Part shown: positions 1-5,531 of the stretch, one piece after another
How the letters are laid out: every line of letters starts with the position of its first letter
How positions within the stretch are numbered: the stretch's first letter is position 1
Position numbers and translations under genes: made by a program
Notes under the pieces: generated by a model
What the model was told of the DNA's origin: nothing
The model's input: only the letters and a program-made list of their open reading frames with translations
Database searches by the model: none
From: Akkermansiaceae bacterium UBA1518
Lineage (GTDB): Bacteria; Verrucomicrobiota; Verrucomicrobiia; Verrucomicrobiales; Akkermansiaceae
Direction of reading: 5' to 3'
DNA length: 14,579 nt
Assembly (NCBI GenBank): GCA_002323895.1
Contig: DCQM01000181.1
Location: 1-14,579, forward strand

Positions 1-494
1 TTTTTCTTGGCGGGCTTTTTAGCTACTTTCTTCTTGGCTACCTTTTTCTTGGTAGCCACGGGTTTTTTGGCGGCCTTTTTGGCGGCCTTCTTTTTTGTGG
101 TCTTCTTTTTTGCAGCCATGGCTTTGTGCTGTTTAATTACGCGGATTACCGCGATTTTCTCTTCGGGCGTCATGACGCCAACTGAGATTAGGGAGAGGAT
201 CGCCTGTCCAAGGCTTCCTCCAAAACTATTTTGAACGAGTTCCTGCAAGCGGGGCTTGAGGATGCTTCCACGATCTACCTGAGCTTTGTAAACATGCGCC
301 CGTCCCTGAGTATTCCGAACAGCAAGCCTCTTTTTCTCAAGGTTGCGCATGACGGCAAGGGCGGTGGTGTATGTGCGGTCACTACCATCGACATTCATTA
401 TTTCATGTACGAACCCTACTGTACTTGGACCCTCATTCCATAGAATGGCGAGGGCATGAAGCTCTTGAGGAGATGGTTCGTCGTAGGTGGACAC
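1..494 (-). CDS. BlaI/MecI/CopY-family repressor with lysine-rich histone-like tail (3' end outside window)
   Basis: The reverse strand reads without a stop from a GTG at 494-492 to the window edge, giving 164 residues. An in-frame TAG at 503-501 lies just upstream, so GTG is the only start that keeps the whole domain. Residues 8-75 match the BlaI winged helix: QELHALAILWNEGPSTV, then RTYTTALAVMRNLEKKRL, then the wing GRAHVYKA. Residues 85-122 match the family's dimerisation helices (LVQNSFGGSLG, then TPEEKIAVI). These repressors bind palindromic operators as dimers, often next to a BlaR-type M56 sensor protease; none is visible here. From residue 126 the protein becomes almost pure Lys/Ala (repeats of KKVAKK and KKAA), like histone H1 or AlgP tails. 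This tail is not normal for the family and probably adds non-specific DNA affinity. No Shine-Dalgarno is visible. The family call is firm; the targets are unknown. Confidence 0.85.
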   Translation of the reverse strand, partial: MSTYDEPSPQELHALAILWNEGPSTVGFVHEIMNVDGSDRTYTTALAVMRNLEKKRLAVRNTQGRAHVYKAQVDRGSILKPRLQELVQNSFGGSLGQAILSLISVGVMTPEEKIAVIRVIKQHKAMAAKKKTTKKKAAKKAAKKPVATKKKVAKKKVAKKPAKK

Positions 495-587
495 TGTGGT
501 CTAATCGATTGGTTTTAAGAAGAAAGCCGAATACAGCACCATAGTTCAAGTTTAATCTTACATGCTTGCAATCAAATATTTCTGGCC

Positions 588-1568
588 TTATTCGTCGTTT
601 TTTGCACGCAAGGTGCTCTTTGGATCCGTTTTTAGAAGTACGGCATCTATCGTAGGTCCGGTGATTTCTGGATTAATAGCGGTCAGAATCCCCCAAAGAC
701 GGCGATTGGAAGGGTCTCCGTTAAAAAGGATTTCCCCTTTGTTTGATACTAAAACAACGGTAGGGAAAGACGAAACGCGCATCAACGAGCCCAACGAAGA
801 CTTTTTAGTATCGACGAGCCAGTGCGCTATATTTCCTTGTTTTCCCTTAGCGAGAAAATCATCTCCAGCTTGTCTGGCTTCATTTGTGGTAGTTAAAAGA
901 AAGGAAACTACGGGAATATTATTTTTGATGAGAGAGTCGCTTACGGTTAGAAATTCATCCATTATTGCCATGGCTTGATTTGCCCAAGGGCTCCAGAAAT
1001 GGATGAGGAATGCTGGGGAGCCCCCTGCGATGGTTTCTAAAGACTTTGATTCCCCCTGCAACTTTTGGTCTTCAAATTGCAGGCTGAGATCTAAGGTGAT
1101 TTTTTTCATCGCCTCATTGATACGCATATCATCGATTAAGGGTGCAAATTGCGTGGCGTGAGAAGGGGCTAGCCAAAAAGCTTCGGTAATATGCTTTTTG
1201 AAAAGTTTTACGTCGTTGTCTTGAAGGGCAGCGAGAGCCTTGGTGTATTGCACGATGCTTGCGAAATCTTCTTTGACGGCAAAGAGCATCGTGTCATCGG
1301 AAGAAAATTTTGGGAGATGTGCTTCCAGATCCGTTGAGAGAGTAGCTAGCGCCGCACGATTATCTTCGTTTACAAGAAAGACGAAGCGAGCTTCAAGAAA
1401 TAGTTGGTCCGGAAGTCCCGCTGCTTTACCGTCTTTGATTGCCTGATCTAGTGAAGCTTGATCAGGTGCGTTTAGGAGAGCTTCGAGAATCTTTTCTCTA
1501 TCGTTTGGTAATTCTTGGTTGAGGGCGGGAAGAATGAGAGAGAGAAGGGCCGTCAGAAAGAGTTTCAT
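588..1568 (-). CDS. Exported thioredoxin-fold protein lacking the CxxC motif
   Basis: The protein has 326 residues from ATG 1568. A longer frame opens at GTG 1607, but that start lies inside the terminator stem at 1575-1608, and MKLFLTALLSLILPALN from 1568 is a clean signal peptide. Residues 20-165 are helical and unrecognised. Residues 175-300 resemble a TlpA/thioredoxin fold: the strand AFLIHFWSPWANQAM (186-200) sits where WCxxC normally lies, and SSFPTVVLVSNKGEILFNG (266-284) carries the cis-proline (P269). Both redox cysteines are replaced, by Ser193 and Ala196, and the mature protein has no cysteine in the fold. It therefore cannot work as a dithiol oxidoreductase and may be a binding or scaffold protein in the periplasm. 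It lies downstream of the LysM lipoprotein gene on the same strand and upstream of the BlaI-like gene. Confidence 0.75.
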   Translation of the reverse strand: MKLFLTALLSLILPALNQELPNDREKILEALLNAPDQASLDQAIKDGKAAGLPDQLFLEARFVFLVNEDNRAALATLSTDLEAHLPKFSSDDTMLFAVKEDFASIVQYTKALAALQDNDVKLFKKHITEAFWLAPSHATQFAPLIDDMRINEAMKKITLDLSLQFEDQKLQGESKSLETIAGGSPAFLIHFWSPWANQAMAIMDEFLTVSDSLIKNNIPVVSFLLTTTNEARQAGDDFLAKGKQGNIAHWLVDTKKSSLGSLMRVSSFPTVVLVSNKGEILFNGDPSNRRLWGILTAINPEITGPTIDAVLLKTDPKSTLRAKNDE

Positions 1569-1574
1569 TGGTAC

Positions 1575-1608
1575 AAAAAAGGTGGGCCAAAGAATAGTCT
1601 GGCCCACC
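1575..1608 (-). terminator. Intrinsic terminator of the LysM lipoprotein gene
   Basis: Read on the minus strand, GGTGGGCCA (1608-1600) pairs perfectly with TGGCCCACC (1589-1581) across a 10-nt loop. Six T residues (1580-1575) follow at once. It lies about 30 bases after the LysM stop codon and ends only 6 bases before the ATG of the next gene at 1568. The second gene therefore needs read-through or its own promoter upstream. Confidence 0.85.
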
Positions 1609-1638
1609 GATTAATGAAAGGATTCGTAATCTGATTGT

Positions 1639-2061
1639 TTATCGTCCGGGGATGATGAGACTACGACCTTCAATAATCGTGTCGTTCGTCATACCGTTTG
1701 TTTCCTTAACAGCCTTTACGGATGTTTCAAATTTACGTGCGATTCCCCAAAGAGAATCTCCAGCTTTGATCGTGTAAACGTTTCCGTTCAGATCGGGTGA
1801 GGGGGTTGGAGCTGGAGTAGCAGGTGGAGGGGTATAGGGGGCGATTGCAACAGGTGGAGTTCCGTAAGGGGCAGGCAACGGAGTTGCAGGAGGATTGATG
1901 GGGGCAATCGGCTGGTAGGGAGGGTTATAACTTCCGGGAGCGCCAGCATTTGGAACCCCATATTGATTGCCGGTGTTGGCTGCTGGAGCGACGGGTTTGC
2001 CTTTCTGGCTGCAGGAGGCAAGGAGTGAAACGAGGGCGAACAATATAAGTGTTGCTTTCAT
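1639..2061 (-). CDS. LysM-domain lipoprotein
   Basis: The protein has 140 residues. The N-terminus is a lipoprotein signal: MKATLILFALVSLLASC, with lipobox L-A-S-C and lipidated Cys17. Residues about 20-90 are a Pro/Ala/Gly/Thr-rich flexible linker. Residues about 94-138 form one LysM module, beginning VYTIKAGDSLWGIARKF and ending TIIEGRSLIIPG, the standard fold for binding N-acetylglucosamine in peptidoglycan. The likely role is an outer-membrane-anchored protein that docks on the cell wall; no catalytic domain is present. It is divergent from uppP, with 104 bases between the two start codons. A strong terminator follows, so its transcript probably ends there. No SD is visible before the ATG. 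Confidence 0.85.
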   Translation of the reverse strand: MKATLILFALVSLLASCSQKGKPVAPAANTGNQYGVPNAGAPGSYNPPYQPIAPINPPATPLPAPYGTPPVAIAPYTPPPATPAPTPSPDLNGNVYTIKAGDSLWGIARKFETSVKAVKETNGMTNDTIIEGRSLIIPGR

Positions 2062-2136
2062 AGCATCAGCATACCTGAGAGATCGGGAAATGCGAAATAA
2101 AATTTTGAGTGAGGTGATGTGGTGCTTGCCGGGTAA

Positions 2137-2147
2137 GGAGAGGGGGG
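2137..2147 (+). promoter_or_regulatory. Purine-rich ribosome binding site of uppP
   Basis: GGAGAGGGGGG ends 9 bases before the possible TTG start at 2157 and 18 bases before ATG 2166. It is one of the few SD-like sequences in the window and is the main argument for the TTG start. Confidence 0.45.
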
Positions 2148-2165
2148 TTAATCCTCTTGGAAGTA

Positions 2166-2987
2166 ATGGAAATTTGGAAGGCCATCATCGTGGGGATTGT
2201 GCAAGGATTGGCGGAGTTTCTTCCTGTGTCCTCTTCAGGACATATCGTGCTAACCCAGTATCTTCTGGGAATTCGCGATGTGGGAGCAGAGCATCGGCCG
2301 GATCTTTCTTTTGAAATCATTCTCCATCTAGGAACCCTAGTTAGCGTGCTAATCTTTTTTAAGAAGAGCCTGTGGAGATTGACCCTGTCACTTTTCAATA
2401 ATGAGATGAGGGAGGAACGAATGATGATTATTTGGCTCGGGGTAGCTACCGTTCCGGCTGTGTTCGCAGCATTGCTTTTTAAGGATTTTTTTGACGCTGC
2501 GCCTGGAAAGCCGGTTTTTGTTTCAGGTCTTTTGATTGTGACGGGACTTATCCTATTTGTTCCAAGAATACTGAAAGGAAAAGCTGCCAAGCTGGGGCTT
2601 AAGAGTTCTCTCATTATGGGGATCGGACAGGCTTGTGCTATTCTGCCCGGGATTTCTCGCTCTGGCTCGACGATCGCGGCTGGCTTAGTAAGTGGTGTAA
2701 AGGCGGAGAAAGCTGCCGAGTTTTCCTTCTTAATGTCAATCCCGGCTATCGTTGGCGGATTTGTGCTGACTCTAAAGGACCAGATGGATCAGACAGGCTC
2801 TCTTACGAGAGCCCTCAATTCTTGTTTTAATGCGCCCTATGTTGCTGGGGCGATTACGGCAGCTTTGGTAGGCCTATTTGCAATTTACGTCGTTATGGGG
2901 GCGGTGAAGCGAGGAAAGTTGGAGTATTTTGCTTATTACTGTTTTGTAGTCGGAATAGCGGGAATGGTTTATTTTAGCCAAAGTTGA
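2166..2987 (+). CDS. uppP: Undecaprenyl-diphosphate phosphatase (BacA/UppP)
   Basis: This integral membrane enzyme dephosphorylates undecaprenyl diphosphate to recycle the lipid carrier used for peptidoglycan and other envelope polymers. The product has 273 residues from ATG 2166, the family's usual size. Both signature regions are intact: EFLPVSSSGH at residues 17-26 and PGISRSGST at 161-169 with the essential arginine. Several hydrophobic segments cover most of the chain. A TTG at 2157 would add three residues (MEV); the purine stretch GGAGAGGGGGG (2137-2147) suits that start better in spacing, so the start is uncertain by nine bases. The TGA stop at 2985-2987 directly abuts the stop of the convergent glycosylase gene, with no room for a separate terminator. 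Confidence 0.95.
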   Translation: MEIWKAIIVGIVQGLAEFLPVSSSGHIVLTQYLLGIRDVGAEHRPDLSFEIILHLGTLVSVLIFFKKSLWRLTLSLFNNEMREERMMIIWLGVATVPAVFAALLFKDFFDAAPGKPVFVSGLLIVTGLILFVPRILKGKAAKLGLKSSLIMGIGQACAILPGISRSGSTIAAGLVSGVKAEKAAEFSFLMSIPAIVGGFVLTLKDQMDQTGSLTRALNSCFNAPYVAGAITAALVGLFAIYVVMGAVKRGKLEYFAYYCFVVGIAGMVYFSQS

Positions 2988-3803
2988 CTATTCACTAAAG
3001 TAGCTGCGCTGTTTTTCGGAAATTGGAAGTCCAAGTTTGTCCATGATGGCCAGCATATCCTCCCAGACCTTGCGTTTTTCGCCGAGTCCGTCTTCTTGCC
3101 TTAGAAGATAGGAAGGGTGGTAGGTAACCCGGAGAGGGATTCCTTGGAATTGGTGCCAGGATTCGCGCAGTTGGCCAACTGGTTTATCAGAGGCAAGAAG
3201 GCCTTGAGCCGCGCTTCCTCCGAGCGCAACGATGACGCTTGGTTTTACGATATCAATCTCGGCTTTCACAAATGGAAGAGAGGTTGCCATTTCTTCACGA
3301 GAGGGCTTGCGGTTGTTGGTGGTTTGGTTCCGGGTGGCAGGCCGGAATTTGCAAACATTGGTAATATATACCTTTTCGCGTGCGAGCCCCATAGCCTTAA
3401 GGATTTGATTAAGTTTTTCTCCGGCTGGGCCTACGAAAGGTTCGCGTTTTTGTTCTTCCTGAAATCCAGGGGCTTCACCGACGAGCATGAAATCAGCTTC
3501 GGGATTGCCGGCGGAAAAAACCATAGTATCCCGAAGACTGCCAAGGGATCGTGCCGGTTGCCAGGTTTTGGCGATGTTGGCAAGAGAGGCTATTTTTTCG
3601 GCTGCGGTGTCACCTTGCGCGACGATTGAGTTCGGCTGTAACTGCCTATTAGTTCTAGCTATATTTGGTTTCGCAGGGCGGCGCGCACTTCCGCGGGTGT
3701 AGAGCTCGCGAAGAACTGACCGTGCGTGGTCGTCGATTTCTACATGGTCGATTCCCTGCTTTTCGAGCTGTTTTAGGTAATCAAGGAGAATCGGAGCTTC
3801 CAC
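2988..3803 (-). CDS. Uracil-DNA glycosylase, family 4-like, without Fe-S cysteines
   Basis: The product has 271 residues with a GTG start at 3803; no other start codon precedes the first internal Met at residue 94. The enzyme type removes uracil from DNA as the first step of base excision repair. Residues about 85-260 align by eye with family 4 UDGs: VGEAPGFQEEQKREPFVGPAG at 108-128 (split motif, substrate-binding GEAPG at 109-113), YITNVCKFRP at 146-155, and TYHPSYLLR at 227-235 with the catalytic-region His229. Residues 1-80 are an extra N-terminal segment, mostly helical then basic. Family 4 enzymes normally carry four cysteines holding a 4Fe-4S cluster. Here only Cys151 exists in the whole protein, so the cluster must be absent. 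Activity is probable but not proven. Confidence 0.85.
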   Translation of the reverse strand: MEAPILLDYLKQLEKQGIDHVEIDDHARSVLRELYTRGSARRPAKPNIARTNRQLQPNSIVAQGDTAAEKIASLANIAKTWQPARSLGSLRDTMVFSAGNPEADFMLVGEAPGFQEEQKREPFVGPAGEKLNQILKAMGLAREKVYITNVCKFRPATRNQTTNNRKPSREEMATSLPFVKAEIDIVKPSVIVALGGSAAQGLLASDKPVGQLRESWHQFQGIPLRVTYHPSYLLRQEDGLGEKRKVWEDMLAIMDKLGLPISEKQRSYFSE

Positions 3804-3893
3804 ACAGCGAGAAAATCATACCTGAAAGGGGATTTCCAGTTCATCCTACTAAAAAATAGGAATGAAAAACCTTAAGGAATTTTCGGAAACGGC

Positions 3894-3921
3894 TTGACCC
3901 ATTCTGAATTTCGCATATCTC
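3894..3921 (+). promoter_or_regulatory. Sigma-70-like promoter of rpmB
   Basis: TTGACC at 3894-3899 and TATCTC at 3916-3921 are separated by 16 bases. This would give a leader of roughly 20 bases before ATG 3947. No SD is visible in that leader. It lies in the 143-base divergent gap between the glycosylase and bL28 genes. Confidence 0.55.
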
Positions 3922-3946
3922 ACCCCTCCACCAATTTTCAAGATTT

Positions 3947-4210
3947 ATGGCAAGAGTATGCAGCATCCGCGGTTCCAAAGTTCGTGTTGGACGTAAAATC
4001 CACCGTTCTGGTTTGGCCAAAAAGAAAGGCGGCATAGGCCGTCACGTGACCAAGACGGTGAAGCGCAAAGTTTCTCCTAATCTTCACACCAAGCGAGTTT
4101 GGGTTCCGGAGCTCGGTAAATATGTCCGTGTGAAGGCGAGCGCGAAGGCGCTGAAGACCATCAATAAGAATGGTGCATATGCGACTCTGAAAAAAGCTGG
4201 CCTGATCTAA
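3947..4210 (+). CDS. rpmB: 50S ribosomal protein bL28
   Basis: A structural protein of the large ribosomal subunit. It has 87 residues, is very basic and has the normal length range for bL28. Family features are the start MARVCSIRGSKVRVG, the basic central stretch TKTVKRKVSPNLHTKRVW and the C-terminal VRVKASAKALKTINKNGAYATLKKAG. Only one cysteine (Cys5) is present, so this is the form without a zinc site. It is transcribed alone: a promoter sits just upstream and a strong terminator 26 bases after the stop. rpmG, its partner in many genomes, is not adjacent here. The ATG at 3947 is the only sensible start. Confidence 0.97.
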   Translation: MARVCSIRGSKVRVGRKIHRSGLAKKKGGIGRHVTKTVKRKVSPNLHTKRVWVPELGKYVRVKASAKALKTINKNGAYATLKKAGLI

Positions 4211-4235
4211 GGCGCTTCCTAGATTCTATTCCTTC

Positions 4236-4265
4236 AAAAGCTGGGCGGAAACGGCCAGCTTTTTT
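4236..4265. terminator. Shared intrinsic terminator between rpmB and hisH
   Basis: AAAAGCTGG (4236-4244) pairs with CCAGCTTTT (4255-4263) around a 10-base loop and continues into a T run up to 4265 on the plus strand, terminating rpmB. On the minus strand the same hairpin is followed by TTTT, so it can also end the hisB-hisH transcript, which stops at 4284. Confidence 0.85.
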
Positions 4266-4283
4266 CGTGTTAGCCTATGACAT

Positions 4284-4895
4284 TTAGGCATTGAAGAAGT
4301 TTCCGAGTAGTTTGAGGCCGGCATGTTGGCTCTTTTCTGGGTGAAACTGCGTGGCAAACAGTTTTCCCTTCTCAATGGCTGCACAAAAGGTTTCGTCGCC
4401 GTAGTTACAAGTTGCTGAAACAATTTTAGGGTCCACGCCGTCTGGATAATACGAGTGGACGAAATAGAAGTAAGGTGGAGCATTAAAGCCGGTCCAGTAA
4501 GGAGAGTTCTCTTTCGTGTGGAGGGTGGCATTCCATCCCATGTGAGGAATTTTAACGTCCTTGCTGGTAAATCGTTTGACGGTTCCGGAGGCGACTCCTA
4601 GTCCAGCAGTGCCGGGAGATTCTTCGCTAGCCTCGAAAAGAAGCTGAAAACCAACACAAATCCCGAAGTAGGGCTTTCCCGACGCGATCCATTCCTGAAG
4701 AGGCGTGTCTAGTCCCAGCCGGCGCAGGCTTTCCATACAGTCTCCGAAAGATCCTTGGCCAGGGAAGATGAGATGGGTAAATTGTTCTAGCTCTTCGGGC
4801 TTGGTAATTAGGGTGGGGTCATGACCCAATGCTTTGCAGGCGTTGATGACACTTCGAAGATTGCCCCGACCGTAGTCGATCATTCCGAGTTTCAT
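4284..4895 (-). CDS. hisH: Imidazole glycerol phosphate synthase, glutaminase subunit HisH
   Basis: HisH releases ammonia from glutamine and feeds it to HisF, which makes imidazole glycerol phosphate and AICAR in histidine synthesis. The product has 203 residues, the family norm. It begins MKLGMIDYGRGNLRSV. The class I glutamine amidotransferase triad is complete: Cys80 in YFGICVGFQLL, and His185 and Glu187 in TQFHPEKSQ. GQGSFGDCM (46-54) occupies the oxyanion-strand position. It starts 6 bases after the hisB stop, so the two genes are surely co-transcribed and probably translationally coupled. hisF and hisA are not in this window. The transcript ends at the bidirectional hairpin at 4236-4265. 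No clear SD precedes the ATG. Confidence 0.96.
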   Translation of the reverse strand: MKLGMIDYGRGNLRSVINACKALGHDPTLITKPEELEQFTHLIFPGQGSFGDCMESLRRLGLDTPLQEWIASGKPYFGICVGFQLLFEASEESPGTAGLGVASGTVKRFTSKDVKIPHMGWNATLHTKENSPYWTGFNAPPYFYFVHSYYPDGVDPKIVSATCNYGDETFCAAIEKGKLFATQFHPEKSQHAGLKLLGNFFNA

Positions 4896-4901
4896 ATCGA
4901 T

Positions 4902-5492
4902 TTAGAGGACTTCCTTCGTGGATGGGATACCTTCGCGGCGTGGGTCATTCTCCGAAGCGATCCGAAGTGCGACGGCCATGGATTTAAAAACCGACTCGGC
5001 AACGTGGTGCCCGTCTCGGCCATAAAGAACCTCGATGTGAAGGTTGCAGCGAAGGTTTGAAGAGAGTGCGCGGCAGAATTCCTCCACGAGGGTAAAAGGG
5101 AAGTTCTGAGCATCTGCAGTTTGTTTAGGCGTCCGGAGTTCGAGTTGCGGGCGGTTGCTCAGATCGATCACGCTGCGGCAAAGGGTCTCGTCCATCGGCA
5201 CGTAGGCGTGTCCGTAGCGTCGAATGCCATCTTTGTCTCCCATAGCGTTCTTGATGCATTCACCGAGGACAATACCAGTGTCCTCTACGGTGTGGTGGAA
5301 ATCGACTTCAACATCACCATCGACTTCAACATTTAAGTCGATAAGCGAGTGACGAGAGAAGAGGGTTAACATGTGATCAAAGAATGGAATCCTAGTGGCA
5401 ATTGAGGATTTACCGGAACCATCAAGATTGAGGCTGAGCTTGATCTTAGTTTCGGCGGTGTTGCGTGCCTGTGATGCGGTGCGGTTGCTCAT
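4902..5492 (-). CDS. hisB: Imidazoleglycerol-phosphate dehydratase HisB
   Basis: This enzyme dehydrates imidazole glycerol phosphate to imidazole acetol phosphate in histidine synthesis, as a manganese-dependent 24-mer. The product has 196 residues from ATG 5492, with the normal opening (RNTAETKIKLSLNLDGSG). Metal and substrate motifs are all present: FFDHML (37-42), FHHTVEDTG (65-73), DETL (101-104), GRDGHHVAESVFKSM (158-172) and the C-terminal GIPSTKEVL. It is the monofunctional form; the HisB-N phosphatase domain of E. coli is absent. A GTG at 5531 would add 13 residues (MSSRPKKII...) but begins immediately after the upstream stop and is not family-like. It sits between the YyaL-like gene (39-base gap) and hisH (6-base gap). 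Confidence 0.96.
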   Translation of the reverse strand: MSNRTASQARNTAETKIKLSLNLDGSGKSSIATRIPFFDHMLTLFSRHSLIDLNVEVDGDVEVDFHHTVEDTGIVLGECIKNAMGDKDGIRRYGHAYVPMDETLCRSVIDLSNRPQLELRTPKQTADAQNFPFTLVEEFCRALSSNLRCNLHIEVLYGRDGHHVAESVFKSMAVALRIASENDPRREGIPSTKEVL

Positions 5493-5531
5493 GGAATAGA
5501 GTGAGATAATTTTTTTGGGACGGGAAGACAC

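Noticed and set aside
1..119. A separate histone-like gene beginning at the ATG at 119-117
   Set aside because: The ATG is in the same open frame as the BlaI domain with no stop between, so a fused tail is simpler. A second internal start cannot be excluded.
7..234. Plus-strand hydrophobic ORF rich in Phe, Ala and Leu
   Set aside because: It is the antisense reading of the Lys/Ala-rich tail of the BlaI-like gene; poly-Lys codons read backwards give Phe and Leu.
5301..5332. 14-base direct repeat (ATCGACTTCAACAT) in hisB
   Set aside because: It encodes two similar V-E-V-D strands in a region whose length equals that of normal HisB, so it is codon coincidence and not an insertion or regulatory repeat.
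5493..5531. GTG-started extension of hisB by 13 residues
   Set aside because: The added residues do not resemble HisB N-termini, while ATG 5492 gives the usual family start.
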